NCBI GenBank assembly: GCA_046732895.1
Contig: JBKPNZ010000060.1
Span: forward strand, 1 to 43,341
Direction of reading: 5' to 3'
Source: JBKPNZ01 sp046732895
Lineage (GTDB): Bacteria > Actinomycetota > Thermoleophilia > Solirubrobacterales > 70-9
Length of the DNA: 43,341 nucleotides
Below are positions 18,280 to 26,710 of this stretch, in pieces; the first letter of the stretch is position 1, and every line of letters starts with the position of its first letter. Position numbers and translations under genes: made by a program. A model generated the notes under the pieces. It searched no databases and was not told the DNA's origin. It saw nothing but the letters and a program-made list of their open reading frames with translations.

Positions 18280-18831
18280 ATGGAAGCCGGAACGCCAGAC
18301 CTCGTCAAGCTCGAAGACCTCGAGGCGACGCGGACGCTGAGCGGCCGCAAGCACATCCTCTCGCTCACCGTCGAGAACAAGCCCGGCGTCCTCGCCCGGA
18401 TCGCTGGGCTCTTCAGCCGCCGTGGGTTCAACATCGACACCCTCGCGGTGGGCCCGACCGAGGACCCCGACGTCTCGCGGATCACCCTGACCCTGGACGG
18501 CGCGGTCCACCCGATCGACCAGGTGACGAAGCAGCTCCACAAGCTTGTCAACGTGATCAAGATCCGCGACATGGAGCCGGATACGACGATCGCCAGAGAG
18601 ATGGCGCTCTTCCGGGTCCAAGCCGCCGTCGAGAGCCGTGGCGAGATCATGCAGTTCGCCGAGATCTTCGGCGCCAAGATCGTCGATGTCTCGCGCCGAG
18701 CGCTCACGATCGAGGTCACGGGAACCCAGGACAAGATCGACTCGTTCGAGCACATGATCCGCCCGCACGGCCTGATCGAGATGGCGCGCACGGGCGAGGT
18801 CGCGATCACGCGTTCGCGTCCGGAGGGTTAG
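18280..18831 (+). CDS. ilvN: Acetolactate synthase, small (regulatory) subunit
   Basis: 183 aa. IlvN activates IlvB and gives valine feedback inhibition. It contains an N-terminal ACT domain (about 22-98: HILSLTVENKPGVLARIAGLFSRRG, with the valine-site pattern FNIDTLAVGPTEDP) and the C-terminal ALS_ss_C domain (about 105-180). The start lies 3 nt after the ilvB stop. In many actinobacteria ilvC follows directly. Here about 11.4 kb, containing a membrane protein, a lipoprotein, the men genes and an NTF2-like gene, separates ilvN from ilvC. Confidence 0.95.
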   Translation: MEAGTPDLVKLEDLEATRTLSGRKHILSLTVENKPGVLARIAGLFSRRGFNIDTLAVGPTEDPDVSRITLTLDGAVHPIDQVTKQLHKLVNVIKIRDMEPDTTIAREMALFRVQAAVESRGEIMQFAEIFGAKIVDVSRRALTIEVTGTQDKIDSFEHMIRPHGLIEMARTGEVAITRSRPEG

Positions 18832-18935
18832 GCTCGGCACCTCACGAGTAGTCGGGCGGGCCATGGACGGCCCAGGCGTCGTCCCGAACGCGAACCGAGC
18901 GGGGCGAAGCACCGGCGAATGGATTCTCCGCTGTC

Positions 18936-21092
18936 TTGACGCCCAGCTTCGGCTCTTATCTCGCAGGTTCGCTCTCGCTGGTGGCGATGGCTGGCGCCCT
19001 GGGCTACGGCGCCTACCACCTACGGCGCTGGATCGTGCCCGAGTTCTCGGGCGCGCTTGCGCGGCTGGCCGAGCTCGTGTTCGCGATCTCGCTGCTCGTG
19101 TTGACGCTTCAGCTCGTCGGCAGCGCCGGTCTGCTGAGGCCGGGCTGGATCCTCGCGAGCTGCGCGGTGGCCGGCATCGCGGCAGGGCTCCTCGGCCGGG
19201 CTCGGGCACCCGCCGGGGCGGGGCGACCCGTGCGGCCGCCGCGGGTTTCGCGAGCTGCGTTGCTGGTCGCCGTCGGCGTCGCCTCATGGACCTTCGCCGA
19301 ATGGAGCATCTCCTCGGGGGTCGCCCTCGACCGCGGGATGTTCGGCGGCGACACCACCTGGTACCACATGCCGTTCGCCGCCCGCTTCGCGCAGGACGGC
19401 TCGATCCTGGAGCCCCTGTTCACCGACCCCTTGCGGCTGGCGGTGTGGTTCTACCCGCAGACATACGAGCTCCTGGACGGGGCCGGGATCGTCCTGCTGC
19501 GCTCCGACTTCCTGGCGCCGCTGATGAATCTCGGCTGGCTGGCCTTCGGCTTCCTCGCCGCATGGTGCATCGGCCGGCCGTACGGCGTCGCCCCCGCGAC
19601 ACTCGTCGCCGCCTGCCTCGTCTTCGACTCCGGGGTGATGTGGGAGACGCAGGCCGGCGAGGCCCGCAACGACATCATGGCCCTCGCGCTCCTGCTCGCC
19701 TTCGCCGCCTTCATCCTCAACGGGCACCGGATCAAGGGTTCCGCGGGCGGGGACGATCTGCGACGCGGCTCGCTGATCGATACCGGCCCTCTGATCGTGG
19801 CCGGCCTGGCCGCGGGCCTGGCGGTGTCGGTCAAGCTCACGATGCTGGGACCGGTGGGCGCAATCGCGATCGGCGTCGTCGTCTTCAGCGACCTGCGCGC
19901 GAGGCTGCGGACGCTCTGGGTCCTCGGGGCGGCCCTGTGCGTAACGGGCGCCTTCTGGTACGCGCGGAATCTCCTCGAGTCGGGTAATCCGCTGCCGCTT
20001 GTCAAGGGGATGGGGCCGATTGCGCTACCGCACCCCGATCAGATGCAGCTCTCCCCGCGCCCGCCTCACAGCGTCGCGGGCTACCTCTTCGACCCCTCCA
20101 TCTACCGCCAGTGGTTCTTTCCCCAGCTGGACCACGCGCTCGGCCCCCTGTGGGTGGTGCTGCTGATCGGAGGTCTCACGTCAGCGGTCTACATTCTGCT
20201 GCGGGCGCGCAACCCTGTGCTGCGGGTGCTGACAGGCGCCGCCCTCCTGACCGCCGTTGTCTACCTCTTCACTCCGATCACGGCCTCGGGGCCCTACGGG
20301 CAGCCGAAGGGATTCTTCACCAACACGCGCTACCTCATGGCAGCGCTCGTGCTCGGCTTGACGCTGCTACCGCTCGCGCGGCCCCTGCGGGCTACCGGGC
20401 GTCGCCGCCAGGTCCTCGCGCTCGTCACGGCCACCTTCGGGATCACCGTGCTCACCACGCCCGCTTGGCGCCCGGCATACATCGGCGGGGCGCTGTTCCT
20501 CACCGCGTTGGTGATCTGGACCCCGGTGGCCATCGTCAGGCTGCGCTCCGAGCGGGGCCTCGGCCGTCTCGCGGTTGCAGCGACGGCGCTCGCGGCAGCC
20601 GCGCTCGCGATCGTGCTCGGCCGTGCGCAGGAGGTGCAGTACGCGGAGACGCGCTACACCGACCCGCAGCCCTTCTTCAGCGAGACCGCCGGACCGGTCA
20701 AGGCCTTTGCCTGGGCGCGCGACACTCGTGACAAGCGGATCGGGCTAGTCGGGGCCGGCCAGGTGTTCTTCACCCAGTACGGGTGGTATGGACGCGACCT
20801 GTCGAACTACGTGCAGTACGTGGGTGTCCCCGGCCCGGACGGAGCCTTCACCGTCCCGCGCACCTGCCGCGCGCTCCGCACCAGAGTCAACGCCGGGAAC
20901 TACGACTACCTTGTCTCCACGAGGTACGGGACGAACGATGAGGACATGAAGGAATTCCCGGTGCGGGCCTGGCTGAAGGACGACCCGGCCTTGAAGCAGA
21001 TCGTCGCCGAGGAAGTGACCCCACAGGCGGACTGGGTGTACCGCGTGGAGGGCAGGCTCGACCCGGGCGGCTGCTCCCGTCCCGACCGTTAG
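18936..21092 (+). CDS. Large polytopic membrane protein, probable GT-C glycosyltransferase
   Basis: 718 aa with about 12 hydrophobic segments and a soluble C-terminal part (about 590-718). An early extracytoplasmic loop contains GGDTTWYHMPFAARFAQDG, a D-x-x-x-Y-H pattern like the acidic loop of GT-C/PMT-type enzymes that use polyprenyl-phosphate sugars. A second polar loop (about 350-385) contains PRPPHSVAGYLFDPSIYRQWFFPQ. The first possible start is TTG 18936; GTG 18981 or ATG 18987 would remove 15-17 residues. No Shine-Dalgarno is clear. Its stop overlaps the stop of the convergent lipoprotein gene by sharing TTAG. A lipid-linked sugar transfer role is inference. Confidence 0.78.
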   Translation: MTPSFGSYLAGSLSLVAMAGALGYGAYHLRRWIVPEFSGALARLAELVFAISLLVLTLQLVGSAGLLRPGWILASCAVAGIAAGLLGRARAPAGAGRPVRPPRVSRAALLVAVGVASWTFAEWSISSGVALDRGMFGGDTTWYHMPFAARFAQDGSILEPLFTDPLRLAVWFYPQTYELLDGAGIVLLRSDFLAPLMNLGWLAFGFLAAWCIGRPYGVAPATLVAACLVFDSGVMWETQAGEARNDIMALALLLAFAAFILNGHRIKGSAGGDDLRRGSLIDTGPLIVAGLAAGLAVSVKLTMLGPVGAIAIGVVVFSDLRARLRTLWVLGAALCVTGAFWYARNLLESGNPLPLVKGMGPIALPHPDQMQLSPRPPHSVAGYLFDPSIYRQWFFPQLDHALGPLWVVLLIGGLTSAVYILLRARNPVLRVLTGAALLTAVVYLFTPITASGPYGQPKGFFTNTRYLMAALVLGLTLLPLARPLRATGRRRQVLALVTATFGITVLTTPAWRPAYIGGALFLTALVIWTPVAIVRLRSERGLGRLAVAATALAAAALAIVLGRAQEVQYAETRYTDPQPFFSETAGPVKAFAWARDTRDKRIGLVGAGQVFFTQYGWYGRDLSNYVQYVGVPGPDGAFTVPRTCRALRTRVNAGNYDYLVSTRYGTNDEDMKEFPVRAWLKDDPALKQIVAEEVTPQADWVYRVEGRLDPGGCSRPDR

Positions 21093-21622
21093 TACGAGTA
21101 CCCGCCTCCGCCGCCGGAGCCCGTCGTGGCCTCCGACGAGTTGCTCGGGCCACTGACGGTCACCACATGCCAGACGAAGTGGTCGCCGCCGAAAGCGTCC
21201 TTGAAGCCATCGCCGGTGACATCACCCGCTCCGTCCTCGGTGAAGGTGTAGAGGGGCGCGCCGTCGAGCGTGACCTGGGTCGTCCCGTCGGGACGCTTGA
21301 TCGTGCCGAGATCGCCGCTGACGTCGTCAGGCGCCGTCGGCGTCTGGCCCTTCGCCACGGTCATCGGCACCCAGATCGAGGCGCACTCGCCGGTGCAGAG
21401 GATCTTGCCGTTCTGCTCCTGGTCGGGTGTGTAGAGCGCCGCGCCGTTCGGGTTGACGAGCACGTCGCCGGTGTCGCCGATCGACTCCACCGAGACGGTG
21501 TCCGCACCACCTCCCGACCCGCCGGAGCTAGCCGTGCTCGTGTTGTCGCTGCCGCATGCGGCAACCCCAACCGTCGCCGCCAGCATGATTGCTCCCACTG
21601 TGATCCTGCCTTTGAGTCCCAT
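21089..21622 (-). CDS. Secreted-repeat lipoprotein (PF03640-type)
   Basis: 177 aa. Signal peptide with lipobox VAAC (Cys23), then a Ser/Gly linker. The body has two copies of the repeat typical of the COG4315/PF03640 lipoproteins: VLVNPNGAALYTPDQEQNGKI-type (about 53-75, followed by C-x-x-x-C and WVPM) and VTLDGAPLYTFTEDGAGDV (about 117-135, followed by WHVV). The C terminus is glycine-rich and ends in YSY. The biochemical role of this family is unknown. The gene is divergent from menF (50 bp between starts) and converges on the GT-C-like gene with overlapping stop codons. Confidence 0.85.
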   Translation of the reverse strand: MGLKGRITVGAIMLAATVGVAACGSDNTSTASSGGSGGGADTVSVESIGDTGDVLVNPNGAALYTPDQEQNGKILCTGECASIWVPMTVAKGQTPTAPDDVSGDLGTIKRPDGTTQVTLDGAPLYTFTEDGAGDVTGDGFKDAFGGDHFVWHVVTVSGPSNSSEATTGSGGGGGYSY

Positions 21623-21660
21623 GCCCGGTGTACGCCGGACCGGCGCCGAGGGTTCAGCCG

Positions 21661-21672
21661 TACGCTGTCTGC
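21661..21672 (+). promoter_or_regulatory. -10 box of leaderless menF
   Basis: TACGCT (21661-21666) stands 6 nt before GTG 21673. The family start and the promoter spacing agree, so this GTG is the likely start rather than the in-frame TTG/GTG-type codons further upstream. Confidence 0.6.
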
Positions 21673-23061
21673 GTGGCGATCGCTGCCGTAGATGAACTGA
21701 TCGGATCGCTCGAGTCGCTGGCCGCCGGAGCGCCGGGGCGTCGCCTTGTCTCGATCACGGCACCCGTCGACTTCGAGGATCCGACCGCGGCCGTATTCAC
21801 CTCCCGGCTTGCAGGCGATCGCTGGTTCTGCTGGGAGCAGCCGGACCGCGACGGATTCGCTCTCGCGGGCGTCGGGACCGCGCACGAGGTGGTCGTCCGC
21901 GGGCACGATCGCTTTGGCGATGCGGCTGCCGCCTGCGCCCTTTTGACCCGAGATCGCCTCTCAGATGAGCCGCGAGACCTCCCCCTCGGCGCCGGGCCTG
22001 TGTGGACTGGCGGGTTTGCCTTTGCGCCGGGTGGAGGCGCCTCTGCGCACTGGTCGACATTCCCACCGGGCCTTCTCGTTCTCCCCGAGCTCCTGCTCTC
22101 GCGCGCCGGCGGGCGAACGCTCGTGACGATCTGCGCCATCACCGGGATTGGGGTGGAGAGCCGACTCGCCCGCCTTCGCGGCAGGCTTGCCGGGCTTGCC
22201 CCGGCGTCGTTGCCCCTGCTCGATCCCCATCCCACCGCCACGACGCAGATCAGGAGCGTCGACCCTCCGAGCGCCTACGAGCACGCGGTGGCGAGCGCCG
22301 TGAAGCAGATCCGGGCCGGCAGCCTCGACAAGACCGTGCTCGCTCGTGAGGTGACGGTCGACGCCCCCGCGGCCCATGATCCCGCTGCCGTTTTCGGCGC
22401 ATTGCGCGACCTCTTCCCGTCGTGCTTCTGCTTCTGCTGCGGCTCGTCCGAGGGGGCGTTCCTCGGCGCCAGCCCTGAGCTTCTCGTCAGGCGGAGCGGG
22501 GCGAGCGCGGCGACCGTGGCGCTCGCCGGCTCGACCCGCCGCAGCGCCGATCCCGCGGTCGACGATCACCTTGGGGAGCAGCTGCGCACCTCGGCGAAGG
22601 ATCGCTCCGAGCACGAGATCGTCGTCCGGCGTATCGCGCGTTCCCTGCGGCCCCACTCCGTGTGGGTCGAGGCCGAGCGGGATCCCGTGCTGGTGAAGGT
22701 GGCCAACATCCAGCATCTCGGCACCCCCATCCACGCCCAGCTTGCCGAGCCGCGCTCTGCCGTCGAGCTCGCCGGGCTCCTCCACCCGACGCCGGCCGTC
22801 GGCGGCGAGCCCAGACGCGAGGCGCTGGGGGCTATCGCCGAGCTCGAGCAGCTCGACCGGGGCTGGTACGCGGGCCCGGTGGGCTGGATGGATGCGGCCG
22901 AGGACGGTGAGTTCTGCGTCGCCCTGCGCTCGGCCCTCCTGCGCGACCGCACGGCCCACCTCTTCGCGGGCGCTGGGATCGTCGCCGACTCCGATCCGGC
23001 CGCAGAGCTGGCCGAGACCGAGCTGAAGCTCGGCGCAATGCTCCCGCTGGTGGCGGGCTAG
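21673..23061 (+). CDS. menF: Isochorismate synthase (menaquinone type)
   Basis: 462 aa. It converts chorismate to isochorismate, the first committed step of menaquinone synthesis. The chorismate-binding domain occupies about 205-460. Visible: AVASAVKQIRAGSLDKTVLARE (the lysine that activates water is in the region KTVLAR), FLGASPELLVRR, LAGSTRR, KDRSEHEIVVRRI, VQHLGTPI-like NIQHLGTPIHAQL, LHPTPAVGGEPR, DRGWYAGPVGWMD and the closing LFAGAGIVADSDPAAELAETELKLGAM. All major family motifs are present. The adjacent menD supports menaquinone rather than siderophore use. Its stop shares CTAG with the convergent crotonase gene. Confidence 0.92.
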   Translation: MAIAAVDELIGSLESLAAGAPGRRLVSITAPVDFEDPTAAVFTSRLAGDRWFCWEQPDRDGFALAGVGTAHEVVVRGHDRFGDAAAACALLTRDRLSDEPRDLPLGAGPVWTGGFAFAPGGGASAHWSTFPPGLLVLPELLLSRAGGRTLVTICAITGIGVESRLARLRGRLAGLAPASLPLLDPHPTATTQIRSVDPPSAYEHAVASAVKQIRAGSLDKTVLAREVTVDAPAAHDPAAVFGALRDLFPSCFCFCCGSSEGAFLGASPELLVRRSGASAATVALAGSTRRSADPAVDDHLGEQLRTSAKDRSEHEIVVRRIARSLRPHSVWVEAERDPVLVKVANIQHLGTPIHAQLAEPRSAVELAGLLHPTPAVGGEPRREALGAIAELEQLDRGWYAGPVGWMDAAEDGEFCVALRSALLRDRTAHLFAGAGIVADSDPAAELAETELKLGAMLPLVAG

Positions 23062-23717
23062 GCGGCGCCCTGGTACACGGAGCGCTTCAGCGCCTCGACC
23101 GACGTCGGCGGGCGCCGCGAGAGACGCTCCCCGGCGTCGATCGCGACGTCGAGCAGCCGTCCCGCGGTGACCACCTTGTTGACAAGGCCTACCGCGAGGG
23201 CCTCCTCTGGTGCCAGGGTGCGGCCCTCGAGCATCATTTCGAGCGCGCGGCCCTCACCGATCAGCTTCGGCAGCCGCTGGGTGCCGCCGGCGCCTGGCGC
23301 CATCCCAGGTAGGCCGATCCGGTCGGCGTCCTCGGCCATGTAGCGCAGGTCGCAGGCGAGGGCTAGCTCACATCCTCCACCGGTGGCTGGGCCATTGATC
23401 GCGGTGATGAAGACCTTGCCGACCTCCTTCATGCGGTGGAAGAGGTCGTGGAGGTCCGGTGTCGCCGTTCCCTGGCCCTCCGACGTCGCGACGATCTCGC
23501 GCTCGTCGTCGTGCGTCACGTACACGCCGGGCCTGGCTCCGGTGATCACGACGGCGCCGGTCCCGTCGTCGCCCGCCGCCTCCTCGACCAGGGCAGCGAG
23601 CTCCCGGACCATGACGCTGGTCATGTAGTTGTGGGGTGGATAGTCGATCCGCCAGATCTGGACTCGATCCTCGCGCTCGACGTAAATCCGATCCCGAGCC
23701 GGGGCTGGATCGCTCAT
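23058..23717 (-). CDS. Short crotonase-family protein coupled to menD
   Basis: 219 aa, about 40 residues shorter than typical enoyl-CoA hydratases and lacking most of the C-terminal trimerisation helices. Present: the crotonase core with the second oxyanion-hole loop GPATGGGCELALACDLRYMAEDA (first catalytic Glu retained) and PGAGGTQRLPKLIG. The segment that normally reads GLPE-(5-6 residues)-PGAGG and carries the second hydratase Glu is shortened to GLPGMAPGAGG. The usual first oxyanion segment (FCAGADL-like) is YVTHDD. It is therefore unlikely to be a normal hydratase. Its ATG overlaps the menD stop by 4 nt, so it is made together with MenD, where many bacteria have menH. A CoA-thioester hydrolase role in the same pathway is possible but unproven. 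Confidence 0.85.
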   Translation of the reverse strand: MSDPAPARDRIYVEREDRVQIWRIDYPPHNYMTSVMVRELAALVEEAAGDDGTGAVVITGARPGVYVTHDDEREIVATSEGQGTATPDLHDLFHRMKEVGKVFITAINGPATGGGCELALACDLRYMAEDADRIGLPGMAPGAGGTQRLPKLIGEGRALEMMLEGRTLAPEEALAVGLVNKVVTAGRLLDVAIDAGERLSRRPPTSVEALKRSVYQGAA

Positions 23718-25483
23718 CCAGCCTCCTCGGTCGCCTTCGTCGTCTGCTCCACCGCCGCCGTGGCCGCGGCCGCGAGCCGCCGGTGGAGCTCAACGTTCGC
23801 CCGGCGATCGACCGGCACCTCGATCACCCCGGTTGCGGAACCCGCGGCGCGGAGCTCGGTCAGGTGCTCGAGGCGCGTGTAAGGGATCCCATGCAGGGCG
23901 GCAATCCCGGCAGGGTCGACGCCGACTGCTGTTCCGAACAGAGCCTCGAACTCGTCGCGGTCGATCTCGCTCGCCTGGGGAAGGAATTCGAAGATTCCAC
24001 CGCCGTCGTTGTTGAAGACCACGACGCGGACCGGGGAATCCGCCGTACGCAGCGACTCGAGGGCGTTCATGTCGTGGAAGAGGCCCAGATCCCCGGTGAG
24101 GATCCAGGTCGGGCGGCCGCTTGCGGCCGCTGCGCCGATGCCGGACGAGATGAGGCCGTCGATCCCGTTCGCTCCCCGGTTGCAGAGGAAGCGAACGTCC
24201 TGAGGACCCATCCCGAGGAACCCCTCCTGGTCACGGATGGGCATGCTCGAGGCGGTGTAGACGAGGTCGCCGTCGCTGTAGATCTCACCGAGGAGCGCGT
24301 GGACGCCGGGCTCCGTTGGCCGCGCTTCGGCATCCAGAATCGACTCGATCGCCGCACCGGCCGCGGCGTGAGCCCGTGTCCAGCCCTGTGCCCACGCACC
24401 ATCACTGGCGGCCACCTGCCCAGCGAGCTTCGTCGCCAGCGCCACCGGGTCCACGCGAACTATCACCGCCGCTTGGCGTGTGGGCTCCTTCCAGCCGAAG
24501 GAGTGGTCGACCACCAGCTGCTGAGCATCGGGCAGCTGACTGAGCCACTGGCGAAGGGCCTTGCTGGTGGGGAGCTCGCCGAAGCGCAGGACGAGGTCCG
24601 GCTCGAGTGCTGCGGGCTGGACCCGGGCGATTGTGTCGTAGCGCGAGATCACGAGCGAGCGATCGTGGGGACCGAACCGGAGCTGTGAGGTCGGCTCGGC
24701 GACGATGGGATATCCGGCGGCGCGCGCGAGGGCCGCCACCGGCTCGGCCAGGCTTCGGTCCAGCTGCCGTCCGCACACGATGAGCCCCCGTGGGCAGTCC
24801 CGAACGTGCCCGGCCATCACCTCGAGCAGGGCGTCGCCCGGCGCCGGGGCGCCACCGCCCGGGACGGCGGTGAGGGGGCGCTCCCCGCGGCCCGCGAGCG
24901 CCAGCTCCGAGGTGGCGGTGACGTCGTCCGGGCGCGGCTCCGGTCCGAGCGGATCGCGCCAAGCGAGGTTGAGTTGCACTGGGCCGGGCCGCGGCTCCCC
25001 CCGCGCAGCGGCGTACGCTCGGCAGGCGGTCGAGCGCAGGTGCAACAGACCGTCGTCGTCAGCATCGTGGGTCCCGACCTCGCTGAACCAGCGGACCGCA
25101 CCGCCGTAGAGCTTCAGCTGGTCGATCGTCTGACCCGCGCCGATGTCCCGCAGCTCCGGCGGGCGGTCTGCCGTCAGCACGATCAGCGGTATCCCGGCCT
25201 CGTCTGCCTCGCACACAGCCGGATGCAGGTTCGCCGCGGCCGTTCCGGAGGTGCACAGGACGGCGACGGGCGACCCCGTTGCCTGCGCCGCGCCCAGCGC
25301 AAAGAAGCCCCCCGAGCGCTCGTCGACGACGACGGTCGCCTCGATCGCCGGTGCGCGCCAGAGCGCCAGCGCCAGCGGGGTCGAGCGGGAGCCCGGAGCG
25401 ATCACCGCGTGGCGGAGTCCGCAACGCGCCAGCTCCTCGACGAAGGCCGAGGCCAGTGCCGTGTTGCGATTGGTCGGGTCCAT
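23714..25483 (-). CDS. menD: SEPHCHC synthase (MenD)
   Basis: 589 aa. This ThDP enzyme joins isochorismate and 2-oxoglutarate. N-terminal part: ELARCGLRHAVIAPGSRSTPLALAL (about 15-39), the ThDP-activating glutamate region VVDERSGGFFALGAA (about 52-66) and VLCTSGTAAANLHPAV. Central domain: LIVCGRQLD and LVLRFGELPTSKALRQWL. C-terminal ThDP-Mg motif: LTGDLGLFHDMNAL (about 462-475) to VVVFNNDGGGIFEFLPQ. The ATG at 25483 has no clear Shine-Dalgarno, and the 113-nt gap up to menC holds a tandem repeat. The stop overlaps the start of the crotonase gene. Confidence 0.94.
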   Translation of the reverse strand: MDPTNRNTALASAFVEELARCGLRHAVIAPGSRSTPLALALWRAPAIEATVVVDERSGGFFALGAAQATGSPVAVLCTSGTAAANLHPAVCEADEAGIPLIVLTADRPPELRDIGAGQTIDQLKLYGGAVRWFSEVGTHDADDDGLLHLRSTACRAYAAARGEPRPGPVQLNLAWRDPLGPEPRPDDVTATSELALAGRGERPLTAVPGGGAPAPGDALLEVMAGHVRDCPRGLIVCGRQLDRSLAEPVAALARAAGYPIVAEPTSQLRFGPHDRSLVISRYDTIARVQPAALEPDLVLRFGELPTSKALRQWLSQLPDAQQLVVDHSFGWKEPTRQAAVIVRVDPVALATKLAGQVAASDGAWAQGWTRAHAAAGAAIESILDAEARPTEPGVHALLGEIYSDGDLVYTASSMPIRDQEGFLGMGPQDVRFLCNRGANGIDGLISSGIGAAAASGRPTWILTGDLGLFHDMNALESLRTADSPVRVVVFNNDGGGIFEFLPQASEIDRDEFEALFGTAVGVDPAGIAALHGIPYTRLEHLTELRAAGSATGVIEVPVDRRANVELHRRLAAAATAAVEQTTKATEEAG

Positions 25484-25490
25484 AGTCTGG

Positions 25491-25594
25491 AGTGAGCCGC
25501 TCTAGCGGCGAAAGCGGCATGTGCCGGTAGTGATGTTCATGAAGTGAGCCGCTTCAGGGCAAAAACGGCATGCGCCGGTGGTGGTGTTCTCTAA
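25491..25594. repeat. Tandem pair of about 52-bp units, copies B and C of a dispersed hairpin element
   Basis: Unit B starts at 25491 and unit C at 25543, a 52-bp period. Both start AGTGAGCCGC and contain CGGCATG followed by GCCGGT and a TG-rich end, with one small gap between them. Unit B contains a 31-nt element (25492-25522) with the stem GCCGCT-ct-AGCGGC and then GAAAGCGGCATGT, equivalent to copy A at 9516-9546. Unit C has lost a good stem. They fill the menC-menD gap, antisense to the men transcript as written. Confidence 0.7.
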
Positions 25595-25596
25595 AA

Positions 25597-26703
25597 CTAG
25601 AGCGCGAGCTTCTCCAAGGCGCCCTCGTCGATCTCGACGCCGAGTCCGTTCCCTTCGGGCAGGTGGAGGTCGCCGTCACGGACCACGCAGGCGGCGCTGG
25701 CGACCTCGTCGGCGAATAGCTCCTGGGTGGCGAGCCCGTGATCGAGACCGGGGTTCTGCCGCCCGCTGTAGATCGCCTGGGCGAGGTGCGCAGCGGCGGC
25801 GATCCCTACCGGGCCGTCCAGTGCGCTCGACAGATAGACGGGGAGCTGACCCGCGATTGCGACCGCCGGGCCCATCCCGCCGACCTTCGCCAGCTTCACG
25901 GTTGCATAGGTGCAGGCGTTCTCGCGAACGGCTCGCTCGGCGTCCTTCGCGTCGTTCACGCTCTCGTCCGCCGCGATCGGGATCCGGGTCTCGGCTGCGA
26001 CTCGGGCGAGCTCGCGCAGGCTCGCCGCGGGCTGCTCGGCCAACTCGATGTCGAGGGGCTCGATCTCGCCGAGTAGGGCGATCGCATCCGGAACGCTCCA
26101 GCTGCCGTTCGCATCCACGCGCACCCGGGCCGCGGTGCCCACCGCGCTGCGGACGGCCGCCACCTGCTCGAGGTCGTCGCCGGTGCCGAGCTTCAGCTTG
26201 AAGGTGCGAAAGCCGCGCTCGGCCCACCCCGCGGCCTGCTTGGCCACTTGATCCGGGTTCCCCGCCACAAGCGTGGCGTTGCAACGCACGGGGGCCGCCT
26301 CCTCGGCGCGCAGTAGTCGCCACAGGGGCGAGGCGGATGCCTTGCCCGCGAGGTCGAAGAGCGCCATCTCGAGCGCGGCCTTCACCGGGGCCGCGTAGCG
26401 GCGCCCAGGCAGCTGCGCGACGATGACGGCGACGGCGGCTCCCAGGGGGTCGGCCCCGGCGAGTGCGGTGACGTCCGTGCCGGCAAGGCGGTGCGACGCG
26501 CGCTGGAGCTGCCGCCACACCTTGTCCAGGCGCTCCCCGCCGCGAAGCGACAGCGGCACCGCCTCGCCAAGACCGATCACGCCCTCGTCGGTGTGAATCC
26601 GGATGAGGACCACCTCGCGGCGATCCAGCGTGCCGCTGGCGGTCACGTACGGCTCACGGAACCGAAGCGCAAACGGGACCGCCTCGAGCTCGGTGATCTG
26701 CAT
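25597..26703 (-). CDS. menC: o-Succinylbenzoate synthase-like enolase-superfamily enzyme
   Basis: 368 aa. Enolase superfamily, muconate-lactonising subgroup. Motifs: the KxK acid/base pair in FRTFKLKLG (about 170-178), metal ligands in RVDANGSW (Asp, about 199), ELAEQP (Glu, about 225) and AADES (Asp, about 249), and the partner lysine in VKLAKVGG (about 273-280). In the men operon the expected reaction is dehydration of SHCHC to o-succinylbenzoate. The same fold includes dipeptide epimerases and N-acylamino-acid racemases, so the assignment rests on context. The start lies 7 nt after the menA stop and has no clear Shine-Dalgarno, suggesting coupled translation. Confidence 0.87.
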   Translation of the reverse strand: MQITELEAVPFALRFREPYVTASGTLDRREVVLIRIHTDEGVIGLGEAVPLSLRGGERLDKVWRQLQRASHRLAGTDVTALAGADPLGAAVAVIVAQLPGRRYAAPVKAALEMALFDLAGKASASPLWRLLRAEEAAPVRCNATLVAGNPDQVAKQAAGWAERGFRTFKLKLGTGDDLEQVAAVRSAVGTAARVRVDANGSWSVPDAIALLGEIEPLDIELAEQPAASLRELARVAAETRIPIAADESVNDAKDAERAVRENACTYATVKLAKVGGMGPAVAIAGQLPVYLSSALDGPVGIAAAAHLAQAIYSGRQNPGLDHGLATQELFADEVASAACVVRDGDLHLPEGNGLGVEIDEGALEKLAL

Positions 26704-26710
26704 GCCGGCG

